A stretch of 64,000 nucleotides of DNA, taken from contig JACJID010000004.1 in NCBI GenBank assembly GCA_014138725.1, positions 372,001 to 436,000 on the forward strand. Reading direction: 5' to 3'. Below the pieces are notes generated by a model. The model worked only from the letters and a program-made list of their open reading frames with translations, ran no database searches and was not told the origin of the DNA. The position numbers were made by a program, and so were the translations under genes. The DNA comes from Kutzneria viridogrisea. GTDB lineage: Bacteria; Actinomycetota; Actinomycetes; Mycobacteriales; Pseudonocardiaceae. Below are positions 1 through 7,612 of this stretch, one piece after another (within the stretch, counting starts at the first letter, position 1; each line of letters opens with the position of its first letter).

Positions 1-1107
1 CCCACCGGCCTGCTCCAGGAACAGGCCCAGCAGCTGGTCAACGAGCTCGTGCTGCCCTACCCCGTCAGCACGCTCGTGGACGCCATCGACCTGGCCGGGC
101 AGCAGTACCTGCGCGAGGGCATCACCAGCTGCGTGGAGGCCGGTATCGGCGGCGGCTGGATCGGCAAGAGCCCCGTGGAGCTGGCCGCCTACCAGTCCGC
201 CCGCGAACAGCGCAGGCTGCGCGTGCGGGTCGAGCTGATGATCGCCGCCGACGCACTGCACCCGCTGGCCGCCCACGCCGAGGATGACATCACCCTCGGC
301 CTGGACCTCGGCTTGCGCACCGGGTTCGGCGACGACTGGCTGCGGATCGGCCCCGTGAAGGTGTTCTCCGACGGCTCGCTGATCGGGCACACCGCCGCCA
401 TGTGCCACGACTTCGCCGACTCCCCCGGCGAACGCGGTTACCTTCAGGACGACGCCGACCGCTTGCGCGCCACCATTCTCGCCGCGCACCGCTCCGGCTG
501 GCGCGTGGCCACCCACGCCATCGGCGACGCCGCCATCGACCTCGTGCTCGAGGCCTACGCCGAGGCCCTGGACCGGTTCCCGCGCTACAACCACCGGCAC
601 CGTATCGAGCACTTCGGCGTGTCCCGGCCCGACCAGGTCGCCCGTGCCGCCGAACTCGGCGTGATCCCCGTGCCGCAGGGCCGGTTCGCCCACGAGATCG
701 GCGACGGCATGCTGCGCGCCCTCGGCCCCGAGCGCGTGCCCTGGGCGTACCGGCAACGGTCCCTGCTCGACGCGGGCATCATCGTGCCCGGCAGTTCCGA
801 CCGCCCCGTGGTGCACGGCGCCCCGCTGCTCGGCATGCACGACATGGTCAACCAGCTCACCTCGGCCGGTCGCCCGTTCAACCCCACCGAGGCCGTCAGC
901 GCCGCCGAAGCCCTGCGTGCCTTCACCTACGGCTCCGCGTACGCCTCCGGCGAGGAGGACCGCAAGGGCACCGTCACGCCCGGCAAGCTCGCCGACCTCA
1001 CCGTGCTGTCCGAGGACCCCACCGCTGTCGATCCCGGGCGGATCCGCGACATCCAGGTGCTCGCCACCTTCGTCGACGGCCGCCGTGCCTTCGGACTGGA
1101 CGGGTAG
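1..1107 (+). CDS. Amidohydrolase family 3 (YtcJ-like), 5'-truncated by the window edge
   Basis: Metal-dependent hydrolase of the amidohydrolase superfamily, probably acting on an amide or cyclic amide; the substrate cannot be read from sequence. The frame is open from base 1, so the N-terminal metal-binding HxH part lies outside the window. The visible part has the family's later landmarks: a VKVFSDGSL segment near nt 358, THAIGDAAID near nt 511, HRIEHFG near nt 598 and GSSDRPVVHG near nt 790. It ends with the usual GxLADLTVLSEDP beta-strand region before the TAG stop. A GNAT gene starts 3 nt downstream, so the two are probably co-transcribed. Family assignment is firm, function is generic. 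Confidence 0.9.
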   Translation, partial: PTGLLQEQAQQLVNELVLPYPVSTLVDAIDLAGQQYLREGITSCVEAGIGGGWIGKSPVELAAYQSAREQRRLRVRVELMIAADALHPLAAHAEDDITLGLDLGLRTGFGDDWLRIGPVKVFSDGSLIGHTAAMCHDFADSPGERGYLQDDADRLRATILAAHRSGWRVATHAIGDAAIDLVLEAYAEALDRFPRYNHRHRIEHFGVSRPDQVARAAELGVIPVPQGRFAHEIGDGMLRALGPERVPWAYRQRSLLDAGIIVPGSSDRPVVHGAPLLGMHDMVNQLTSAGRPFNPTEAVSAAEALRAFTYGSAYASGEEDRKGTVTPGKLADLTVLSEDPTAVDPGRIRDIQVLATFVDGRRAFGLDG

Positions 1108-1110
1108 GCC

Positions 1111-1683
1111 GTGCTCTCCCCCATCACCCCCGACCAGCACGACCGTGTCCGCCGCTGCTACGAGGAGGGCTTCGCCGCCCACCTGCGTGCCCCGTTCGCC
1201 GATCTCCTCGACCCCGCCGACGGCCAGCAGGCCCTCGTGCTCGCCGAGCGGGAACGCCCGCTCGGCCTCGCCGTCGTGCGTCCGCTCGGCGACACCGGCT
1301 GGACCTTCCTGCGCTACTTCGTCGTCGACTCCCAGGTCCGCAACCGCGGCCTCGGCTCACGGCTGTGGACCGCCCTCACCCGGCACCTCGACTCCACCAT
1401 GCTGATCTTCGACGTCGAGGACCCCCAGGAACCCCACTGCTCGCCCGAGGAGAAGGAGATCCGCCTGCGCCGCATCGCCTTCTACGAACGCAACGGGGCC
1501 CTGCTGCTGCCCGTCACCGGCTACCGCACCCCGCACGGCGATACCTGGGGCCCCATGCAGCTCATGGCCGCGCCCCTCGACCCCGCCCTGCCCTGGACCG
1601 TGTCCCAGGTCGTGCTCGCCGTCTACCAGCACCGCTGGGGCCTGTCCCCCGACCACCCCACTGTGCTCAGCACTCAGTGCTGA
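1111..1683 (+). CDS. GNAT-family N-acetyltransferase
   Basis: Predicted cytoplasmic acetyl-CoA-dependent acetyltransferase of 190 residues. The acetyl-CoA pyrophosphate-binding signature VRNRGLG is at about residues 76-82, followed by the usual helix, and an FYERNGA segment typical of the GNAT C-terminal half lies near residue 129. The acceptor substrate is unknown. The GTG start is 3 nt after the stop of the amidohydrolase, suggesting translational coupling. The 3' end overlaps by 10 bp the 3' end of a small gene on the opposite strand. Confidence 0.85.
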   Translation: MLSPITPDQHDRVRRCYEEGFAAHLRAPFADLLDPADGQQALVLAERERPLGLAVVRPLGDTGWTFLRYFVVDSQVRNRGLGSRLWTALTRHLDSTMLIFDVEDPQEPHCSPEEKEIRLRRIAFYERNGALLLPVTGYRTPHGDTWGPMQLMAAPLDPALPWTVSQVVLAVYQHRWGLSPDHPTVLSTQC

Positions 1684-1910
1684 CGCGCCGCCCCCGGGTC
1701 CCTGCTGCCCACCGTGAACCACAACATGCTGCCCAGGAACGGCGCGCAGAACGCGAACACCAGCCACACCACCTTCATGCCCGTCCCCAGCCCCGAGCGC
1801 AGCACGCCGACCAGTGCCCCCACGAACAGCAGGAGGTATCCCAGCACCGCCAGTACGACCACACCCAGGACACCCCAGGCCATCCACTGCTGCTGATCCG
1901 CGAGCACCAT
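1674..1910 (-). CDS. Small two-helix membrane protein with PLDc_N-like domain
   Basis: Predicted 78-residue membrane protein. Two hydrophobic helices (about residues 10-37 and 48-67) and the motif APFLGSMLWFTVG near the second helix match the PLDc_N domain, seen at the N-terminus of cardiolipin synthases and as free-standing small proteins. No phospholipase D HKD motif is present, so it is not an enzyme by itself. I chose the ATG at 1910 because AAGGGA lies 9 nt upstream; an upstream ATG at 1976 would add 22 residues without membrane character. It converges on the GNAT gene with a 10-bp overlap. Confidence 0.7.
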   Translation of the reverse strand: MVLADQQQWMAWGVLGVVVLAVLGYLLLFVGALVGVLRSGLGTGMKVVWLVFAFCAPFLGSMLWFTVGSRDPGAARQH

Positions 1911-2013
1911 GTCACTCAGTCCCTTCAGGCTTGCTGTCACCCAAGCCTGAGCCACCGTGCCCTCGGCGCGCGTCATCCCCGACGCTCGAACCCGGCCTAC
2001 CGAAAGTCAGGGT

Positions 2014-3126
2014 TCACCCCGCTCTTCGCCTGACGAAGGCCGGTGCCGTGAACTCCGGCCGCCCGTTGACCATTCGCACCGTCCAGCCGCTGTGGTGGAT
2101 CAGCCTGTGGTGCATTCCGCAGAGCAGCACCAGGTTGGCCAGCGCCGTGTCTCCTCCGTTCGCCCAGTGGGTGATGTGGTGTGCGTGGCAGGTGCTGGGT
2201 CGTCTTCTGCATCCCGGGAAGGCACAGTGCTTGTCCCTGACAATCAGTGCTCGTCGGAGGTGGGGCGGCACGGTGTAGCTGATCCGTCCGATATCGAGCG
2301 GCTCGGAGTTGCTACCCAGTACCACTGGGAGGACCTTCGCGTCGCAGGCCAGTCGACGGATCGCTGATGGGGCGAGTTCGGTGCTGCCGAGCCCGTTCTG
2401 GAGTGTTGTCAGCGGAATCGTCACCGCGATGTGGGGGCGTTCCCCACCCTCCGTCGGCGTGGTGCTGGTTTCCAGTAGTTCCGCGAACGCATCCCCTTGC
2501 CGTTCCGTGAGGCTGCGTGTGTCGTGGGCGTCGTGTGGTTTCGCCAGCGGACTGAGGACTGCCCCCAGCAGTGCGCCGGTCTCCGCGTCCAGGAACCCCT
2601 GGAACCGTACTGACCCGTCCCGCCGTGTGTCGTACCGGAACTCCCGTCGGGGATGGGCGAGTTCGTCCTCACCCGGTAGCGCCCCGTCGGGGTCCAGCCG
2701 GTTGACGATCTCCCGGCCCAGCGGCACCAGGCAGGACGCGTCCAGTGACTGGGCGGCTGCTGCCAGGACCTCCACCGCGTGTCCGCGCTCGGTCTGATCC
2801 ACGTGTGGCGGCAGCTCTCTCAGCACCCGGTCGATCACCGACAACTGCTCCGGCTCCAACGCCACCCCCACCGGAACCCCCGCATGCGCAATCCGCTGCC
2901 TAGCTTCCTTCCTACTCACACAGAGCACGCCGCGCAGCAATTCACTCAGGCTCGGATACCCCACCCGCTCCGCCACACCCCGCGCACCCGCCTCCGCGAC
3001 CAACCCCAACACCCGCGCATAGGCTTGCCGCAGAACCACTTCCGCGTCCTGCAACTCACCCAACAGCTCCGCATCACCCAACCGCCACAACCCTGCGGCA
3101 GGCTGAGTCTCCACGAATGCTGTCAT
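2014..3126 (-). CDS. DUF222 / HNH endonuclease (13E12 repeat family)
   Basis: A 370-residue member of the actinobacterial DUF222-HNH family, often found in many copies per genome and thought to be mobile or selfish DNA-linked nucleases. The DUF222 region fills about residues 20-290. The last 72 residues hold the HNH nuclease: CAFPGC and HAHHITHWANGGDT, then LVLLCGMHHRLIHH. I chose the ATG at 3126; a longer in-frame start at 3204 runs into the repeat region. GGGAG lies about 13 nt upstream, so ribosome binding is weak. The gene lies directly beside the 1.1-kb tandem repeat region. The family is certain; the biological role is unproven. Confidence 0.9.
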   Translation of the reverse strand: MTAFVETQPAAGLWRLGDAELLGELQDAEVVLRQAYARVLGLVAEAGARGVAERVGYPSLSELLRGVLCVSRKEARQRIAHAGVPVGVALEPEQLSVIDRVLRELPPHVDQTERGHAVEVLAAAAQSLDASCLVPLGREIVNRLDPDGALPGEDELAHPRREFRYDTRRDGSVRFQGFLDAETGALLGAVLSPLAKPHDAHDTRSLTERQGDAFAELLETSTTPTEGGERPHIAVTIPLTTLQNGLGSTELAPSAIRRLACDAKVLPVVLGSNSEPLDIGRISYTVPPHLRRALIVRDKHCAFPGCRRRPSTCHAHHITHWANGGDTALANLVLLCGMHHRLIHHSGWTVRMVNGRPEFTAPAFVRRRAG

Positions 3127-3245
3127 ACCAACAATTCTACTCCCAAATCCACCACAAAACCGTTGCCCACCAATGCCTACCCATGTGGGTGACCACCCCT
3201 GCAACCCAACCCGAGCCAGTCAACGAGACCCACCCACCGGAGCCC

Positions 3246-3456
3246 GAGACTCACCCACCCCAACCCTGGACTCGCGCTCCCCGCAACGGGACTCACCCTC
3301 CCCACAACGGGACTCGCGCTCAGGTAAGCGGGACTCGCACTCCTCAGAGCGGGACTCGCGCTCCGGTCAGCGGGACACACGCTCCTCAGAGCGGGACTCA
3401 CACCCCCACACAACGGGACTCGCGCTCCGGTCAGCGGGACACGCCGCACCCCAACC
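3246..3456. repeat. 21-bp tandem repeat, block 1 (family A)
   Basis: Ten imperfect units with starts at 3246, 3267, 3288, 3309, 3330, 3351, 3372, 3393, 3415 and 3436. One step is 22 bp, the rest are 21 bp. The conserved core is GGGACTCGCGCTC followed by a variable 8-bp spacer. Each unit can form a small dyad (GAGCG and CGCTC). The same core recurs at 3932-4136 and as a palindrome at 39486-39565. Confidence 0.9.
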
Positions 3457-3496
3457 GCCAACACACCACCCCGCAACCACCAACACATCGCACCGG

Positions 3497-3672
3497 AACG
3501 CCAAACACGCGGCACCGCAACGTCCGACACACCGCACCAGAACGCCGAACACGCGGCACGGGAAAGTCCGACACACCGCCCCGCAACGCCGAACACGCGG
3601 TACGGGAACGTCCGACACGCGGTACCGCAATGCCCAACACACCGCACCGGAACGCCCAACACGCGGCACCGC
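3497..3672. repeat. 22-bp tandem repeat (family B)
   Basis: Eight units starting every 22 bp at 3497, 3519, 3541, 3563, 3585, 3607, 3629 and 3651, with degenerate copies on both sides (about 3475-3718). A typical unit reads AACGTCCGACACGCGGTACC followed by two bases. The same motif makes up the large palindromes at 32116-32243 and 43321-43429. Confidence 0.9.
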
Positions 3673-3748
3673 CACACCCAACACACCACCCCGCAAGCGC
3701 CAACACGCGCCGCAACCCCCACGTGCCGCCCCCACACACACGCCCCTC

Positions 3749-3768
3749 ACCAACCCGGGGTTGGTTTT
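3749..3768 (+). terminator. Hairpin followed by a T-run
   Basis: ACCAACC at 3749-3755 pairs with GGTTGGT at 3759-3765 around a 3-nt loop, followed by TTT then GTG. It looks like an intrinsic terminator reading rightward, but no gene lies immediately upstream, so its client transcript is unknown. Confidence 0.4.
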
Positions 3769-3777
3769 GTGCGGGTA

Positions 3778-3850
3778 GCGGCGGCCTTACGCTCGTCGGC
3801 GAATCGGGGCATCCTTCCATGCCCCGGAAACCCCGATCACAGGCCGCCGC
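3778..3850. other. Structured element with mutually exclusive hairpins
   Basis: A non-repeated 73-bp segment between the repeat blocks. The ends pair perfectly over 10 bp (3778-3787 with 3841-3850). Inside, GGGGCAT (3806-3812) can pair with ATGCCCC (3819-3825), or ATCGGGG (3803-3809) can pair with CCCCGAT (3831-3837). The two inner pairings share the same GGGG, so they cannot coexist. Strand and function are unknown; it could be an RNA or a mobile DNA end. Confidence 0.4.
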
Positions 3851-3931
3851 GAGGGACCCGCACCAAACCAACCCACGTCACCAGCCCGGCAACCCCCCGC
3901 ACACCACCCACCAACGCCCCTCCCCCACAAC

Positions 3932-4136
3932 GGGACTCACCCCTCACCGGAACTCGCGCCCCCACACCGGATCTCACCCAACCCAGAACGGGACTCGCGC
4001 CCCTCAGCCCGGGACTCGCGCTCCGGAGCCCGGGACTCACCCACCCCAGACCGGGACTCGCCCTCCCCAGAGCGGGACTCGCGCTCTGGAGACCGGGACT
4101 CACCCACCCGAGAACGGGACTCGCCCCCTCCAAACG
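3932..4136. repeat. 21-bp tandem repeat, block 2 (family A)
   Basis: Regular 21-bp spacing from 3990 (3990, 4011, 4032, 4053, 4074, 4095, 4116), with shorter degenerate units at 3932, 3949 and 3969. The core GGGACTCGC is the same as in block 1. Confidence 0.88.
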
Positions 4137-4213
4137 GAACACGCCCCCAACCCCCAACACACCACCCCGCCACGCCCCCCAACACACGCCGACCCGCACT
4201 CCACACCCTCACC

Positions 4214-4573
4214 TCACACCTTCGCCAGGTGTGAGAAGTTCACCGCCTCACAGCTCGGGTAGACCAGTCCGTCCTCGTCCGCGTCGTGTCCGACCACCGT
4301 CCCGTCGTCGTACACCAGCCAGGCCACGACCTCGCGCTTCTCCACGCAGCCGTCGTCCATCCGGTACGACACAGTCCAGCCGTTGCCGGGCAGGGCCGTC
4401 ACGACTCGGGCGCGCCGCACGTACCCGGCGAACCCGGTGAGCGAGTCGGCCCGCACGACACGCGCGCCGTCGACCACGTAGCCGACGAGTTCGTCGCCGA
4501 CGGACGTCCACTGCACGACGTCAAGCCGCCGACCGGACTGGAGCTGAGCCTGCCAGTGCTGCTGCGGGTCCAC
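4214..4573 (-). CDS. Protein of unknown function, 119 residues
   Basis: I do not recognise this protein. It is soluble-looking and acidic at its C-terminus, with no membrane segment, and reads like a small beta-rich fold (for example a VVAWLVYDDGTVVG segment near residue 84). The GTG start at 4573 has a strong AGGAGG about 7 nt upstream, which supports real translation. The gene begins inside the last 53 bp of the upstream AbrB-family gene on the same strand, so the two are probably co-transcribed and translationally coupled. Its 3' end abuts the repeat region. Confidence 0.65.
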   Translation of the reverse strand: MDPQQHWQAQLQSGRRLDVVQWTSVGDELVGYVVDGARVVRADSLTGFAGYVRRARVVTALPGNGWTVSYRMDDGCVEKREVVAWLVYDDGTVVGHDADEDGLVYPSCEAVNFSHLAKV

Positions 4574-5678
4574 GGGGTTCCTCCTGGGGGCGTGGGGAGA
4601 TGCGGGCGGCCGCCCAGCGGATGGCGGGCGGGACGAGCAGCACGACGACGAACAGGCGCAGGCCCTGTGTGGTGGAGATCAGCGGTACCTGCGCGTCGAG
4701 CGAGGCGGCGGTGGCGAGCACGGCGTTGATGCCGCCGGGGGTCGTGGCCAGGTACAGGTCGGCGAAGGGCATGGCCAGCGCCAGGGACATCAGGGCGGCG
4801 AGTCCGGCGCAGGCCAGGCAGACCAGCGTGGTGGCGGCCAGCACGTGGTGGAAGCTGCGCCCGATGCGCCGGATCACGGCGGGCGTGAAGCGCAGGCCCA
4901 CCTCCAGCCCGACGGCGACGAACGCCATGTCCTGCAACAGTCCGATCGGGGTGAAGCCCTGCACGGCGCCGGTGAACTGGGCGATGGCGGCCAGCAGCAT
5001 CGGGCCGAGCAGTGTGGGCGCGGGCAGGCCGACGCGTTTGCCCGCGCCGACGCCGAGCACGCACAGGCCGAGCAGTGCGAGCAGGCCGCCGTCGAGGCGT
5101 TGCGCGGACACGAGGTCCAGTGACGGCAGCAGCGGGCTGCCGCTGGTGCCGCCCGAGGTGGTGATCATCGTCATGATCAGCGGGGCGGTCAGCGCGACCA
5201 GAGCGACCCTCAGGTACTGCATGAAGGCGACGAGCCTGCCGTCCGCGTCGAGGTCCTCGGCGCAGGCGATGATCGCGGCCGATCCGCCGGGCACCAGGCC
5301 AAGCACGGCATCGGCCCTGGGCAATCCGGCCCACCTGGACAGCAGCAGCGCGACGCCCACGCAGATCGCGACGGTCAGCACGGTGACCAGCACCAACGGG
5401 ATGATCAGGTCAGCGACGGCGGACATGGCGGCCGGGTCGAGGTAGCTGCCCATCAGGGCGCCGACCACGGCTTGGGCGGCCCGGTTCGCGGGCACGGGGA
5501 GCTGGCGGCGGACCAGGCCGGTCAGCGCGGCGACCGCGCCGATCAGCAGGGGCACCAGCAGGTGGGCGGCGGGTACGCCGACCACCCTGGCGAAGTGGCC
5601 GAGTGCGCAGCACCCGAGCAGCAGGGCGGTCCAGCCCGCCACTGGTAGGGCGCGCTGGGACAGCGAGAGCAGTTTCAT
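4521..5678 (-). CDS. AbrB-family integral membrane protein
   Basis: Polytopic membrane protein of 385 residues with about ten hydrophobic segments and an internal duplication, as in PF05145 (named AbrB, once labelled putative ammonia monooxygenase). The motif GLVPGGSAAIIACAEDLDADG and the matching second-half segment TTPGGINAVLATAASLDAQV are typical of the two repeats. Transport or regulatory function is unproven in this family. I prefer the ATG at 5678, with GGGGTG 9 nt upstream, over the in-frame GTG at 5690. The stop lies inside the following unknown gene. Confidence 0.8.
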   Translation of the reverse strand: MKLLSLSQRALPVAGWTALLLGCCALGHFARVVGVPAAHLLVPLLIGAVAALTGLVRRQLPVPANRAAQAVVGALMGSYLDPAAMSAVADLIIPLVLVTVLTVAICVGVALLLSRWAGLPRADAVLGLVPGGSAAIIACAEDLDADGRLVAFMQYLRVALVALTAPLIMTMITTSGGTSGSPLLPSLDLVSAQRLDGGLLALLGLCVLGVGAGKRVGLPAPTLLGPMLLAAIAQFTGAVQGFTPIGLLQDMAFVAVGLEVGLRFTPAVIRRIGRSFHHVLAATTLVCLACAGLAALMSLALAMPFADLYLATTPGGINAVLATAASLDAQVPLISTTQGLRLFVVVLLVPPAIRWAAARISPRPQEEPRGPAAALAGSAPVRSAA

Positions 5679-5988
5679 CGAAACGAGCACCCCAGAATCG
5701 GCGACGGATTTTCTGTCCCGACGTCATTGTCGACGGCTACGTTCATGGGCCGACATTAAAAGAACATTAAAGCGCAGTTGCCGCAGCGTAATGATCACGC
5801 ACCCCCGAGGTTAGCCCTGGCAAAATCCCAGGTCAAGAACTAGTCATGTGCGAGCAGTCACAGGCTGGACACTGTGAGCAACCTCATCGGGCGACTACCG
5901 CAACAGGGGGATGACCAACCAGAGCACTCATAGCGGGCACAAAAGCGGCGCACAGGTTGTGCACAGGAAACGCCTCGACGGTGAATGC
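5679..5988. other. Divergent intergenic region with 11-bp direct repeats
   Basis: Shared upstream region of the AbrB-family gene and the redox operon. It is locally AT-rich. GACATTAAAAG (5752-5762) and AACATTAAAGC (5763-5773) form an 11-bp direct repeat, a spacing used by some response regulators and SARPs. An alternative start for the next gene lies at 5911, but its AGGGGG directly abuts that ATG. No other structure was recognised. Confidence 0.45.
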
Positions 5989-6210
5989 ATGAGTGGACGC
6001 GAACGAGGGCTGAGCACCGTCACAGTGGTCACCGCCGCACTGGTCGCGGCGGGGATCGCGGGTACCGCAGCGGTCGCCGTGGCGGTGGCCTCGCCGAGCA
6101 GCGGCACGACAACCCAGGACAACCAACAGAGCAGCGGCACCGACACCTGGTCCGGCGGGCAACTGGACAGCGGCGGCGGCCAGCCGCACGCGCGCACGGG
6201 CGGCTCGTGA
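5989..6210 (+). CDS. Small single-pass membrane protein heading the redox operon
   Basis: A 73-residue protein, not recognised by family. One hydrophobic segment (about residues 10-34) is followed by an exported-looking Ser/Thr/Gly-rich tail containing SSGTTT and SSGTDT. There are no cysteines in the tail. The start is uncertain: the ATG at 5989 has only a weak GGTGA upstream, while an in-frame ATG at 5911 would add 26 hydrophilic residues. Its stop overlaps the ATG of apbE by one base, which ties it to the operon. It could be a flavinylation substrate or an anchor for the redox complex; that is inference. Confidence 0.6.
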   Translation: MSGRERGLSTVTVVTAALVAAGIAGTAAVAVAVASPSSGTTTQDNQQSSGTDTWSGGQLDSGGGQPHARTGGS

Positions 6211-7079
6211 TGACCGCCAACGTGCAGTGGCCGGTGTGGAGCGCCACGGCGCGGCTCCTCGTCACCGAGCCCGCGGCACTGCCCGAGGCCCGCGTCCTCA
6301 CCGAGCGACTGCTGGCCGCGATCGACTTGGCGTGCAGCAGGTTCCGGCCCGACTCGGAGCTGGCGCGCCACCCCGCCGGGGCACCCGCGCCGGTCAGCCC
6401 GCTGCTGGCCGAACTGGTCCGCACCGCGCTCAGCGCCGCCGAGGCCAGCGACGGGGCCGTGGACCCGACGGTCGGTGGGGCGATGGCCGCGCTGGGCTAC
6501 GACCGCGACATCGCCGAGATCCGCGTGGACGACCGGGATCTGCCGGTGACAGTCGTACCGGGCTGGCAGCACGTCATGCTGACCGGCACCACGCTGACGA
6601 TCCCGCACGGCATCACCCTGGACCTCGGCGCCACCGCCAAGGCGTACGCGGCGCACCGCTGCGCCACCGACATCGCGGTGAAGCTGCGCACCGGGGTCCT
6701 GGTCAACCTCGGCGGGGACATCGCCACGGCCGGACCGGGACCGCACGGCGGCTGGCAGATCCTCGTGCAGGACACGGAAAACGACGAACCCTGCACGATC
6801 TCCCTGCCCGCGGGCGCCGCCATCGCCACGTCGAGCACCGTGCGCCGCACCTGGCGCCGGGGCGGGCGGCTGCTGCACCACGTGCTGGACCCGGCGACCG
6901 GCCTGCCCGCCGCACGGACCTGGCGCAGTGTCAGCGTTGTCGCCGATCGATGCGTGGACGCCAACACCCTGTCCACGGCAACCCTGGTGCGCGGCCCGGC
7001 AATGGTGCGCGCACACGGGGTTCCGGCCCGGCTGGTCGCGGCCAACGGGTCGATCAGCACCCTGGGAGGCTGGCCGTGA
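6210..7079 (+). CDS. FAD:protein FMN transferase (ApbE family)
   Basis: ApbE enzymes transfer FMN from FAD to a Thr or Ser of a target protein, or act in Fe-S related flavin chemistry. This 289-residue protein has the family landmarks VDPTVGG (84-90), LDLGATAKAYA (137-147), NLGGDI (166-171), HHVLDPATG (223-231) and ADRCVDANTLSTA (245-257). It has no clear signal peptide and so looks cytoplasmic or membrane-associated through partners. It starts in a TGATG junction with the upstream small membrane protein, and its TGA overlaps the GTG of the next gene. The operon context with a haem membrane protein and NuoF-like protein suggests flavinylation of an electron-transfer component, but no classical FMN-binding-domain protein is in the window. 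Confidence 0.88.
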   Translation: MTANVQWPVWSATARLLVTEPAALPEARVLTERLLAAIDLACSRFRPDSELARHPAGAPAPVSPLLAELVRTALSAAEASDGAVDPTVGGAMAALGYDRDIAEIRVDDRDLPVTVVPGWQHVMLTGTTLTIPHGITLDLGATAKAYAAHRCATDIAVKLRTGVLVNLGGDIATAGPGPHGGWQILVQDTENDEPCTISLPAGAAIATSSTVRRTWRRGGRLLHHVLDPATGLPAARTWRSVSVVADRCVDANTLSTATLVRGPAMVRAHGVPARLVAANGSISTLGGWP

Positions 7080-7612
7080 CGACGGATGCGTTGTGGTACT
7101 TGGGACGTGGCAGCGGCGTGGTCGCGCTGGCACTGGTGACGATCTCGGTCGCACTGGGCATCGTGAACGGCTCGGGCCGTCAACTCGTGGGCCTGCCCCG
7201 GTTCGCGGTGGCCGCCGTGCACCGCAACGCCAGCATGCTGGCGGTCAGCTTCCTGTTGGTGCACATCGCAACCCTGTTGTTCGACCCCTACGCCCAGCTG
7301 CGGCTGGTGGACCTGGTCGTACCGTTCTTCGGCCAGTACCAACCACTCTGGCTCGGGCTGGGCACGCTCACCCTCGACCTGCTGCTGGCGATCACCGTCA
7401 CCAGCCTGCTGCGGCAACGGATCGGCCTGCGCGCCTGGCGGTTCGTGCACTGGGCTGCCTACGCCACCTGGCCGATCGCCCTGATGCACGCGATCGGCAC
7501 GGGCAGCGACACCAGCCAACTGTGGCTGTGGGCGGTCTTCGCCCTGTCGGCCGCGACCGTGGCGGCGGCACTCATCTGGCGTTGCGCCCCAAGACCTGTG
7601 GAGGTCCGATGA
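7076..7612 (+). CDS. Ferric-reductase-like transmembrane haem protein
   Basis: A 178-residue membrane protein with about five transmembrane helices (near residues 12-32, 52-72, 91-112, 124-142, 147-168). His49 and His63, and His125 and His138, give two pairs with 14- and 13-residue spacing, the pattern of bis-histidine b haems in the ferric-reductase-like domain (PF01794). It lacks the cytoplasmic FAD/NAD domain of full NOX or FRE enzymes, so electrons must come from another subunit, plausibly the NuoF-like protein next door. The GTG start overlaps the apbE stop (GTGA), and its stop overlaps the next ATG (ATGA). Confidence 0.8.
   Translation: MTTDALWYLGRGSGVVALALVTISVALGIVNGSGRQLVGLPRFAVAAVHRNASMLAVSFLLVHIATLLFDPYAQLRLVDLVVPFFGQYQPLWLGLGTLTLDLLLAITVTSLLRQRIGLRAWRFVHWAAYATWPIALMHAIGTGSDTSQLWLWAVFALSAATVAAALIWRCAPRPVEVR

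Larger units (their letters stand above)
3127..4213. other. Gene-free repeat region
   Basis: About 1.1 kb with no credible gene. Long open frames cross it on both strands, but they only exist because the sequence lacks stop codons in C- and G-rich tandem units; the predicted peptides are 7-residue repeats rich in Gly, Thr, Pro, Ser and Arg. It contains two blocks of a 21-bp repeat, one block of a 22-bp repeat, a terminator-like hairpin and a structured element, each listed separately. Confidence 0.8.

Noticed and set aside
402-2033. Long Arg/Pro-rich plus-strand open frame over the amidohydrolase and GNAT genes
   Set aside because: It lacks any family pattern and overlaps well-supported genes in another frame; it is a high-GC shadow.
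3246-3672. CRISPR-like array
   Set aside because: The units are contiguous 21- and 22-bp repeats without unique 30-bp spacers, and no cas genes are near.
3117-4262. Open frames of up to 381 codons on both strands through the repeat region
   Set aside because: The peptides are only 7-residue repeats created by 21-bp units without stops; no ribosome site or family match.
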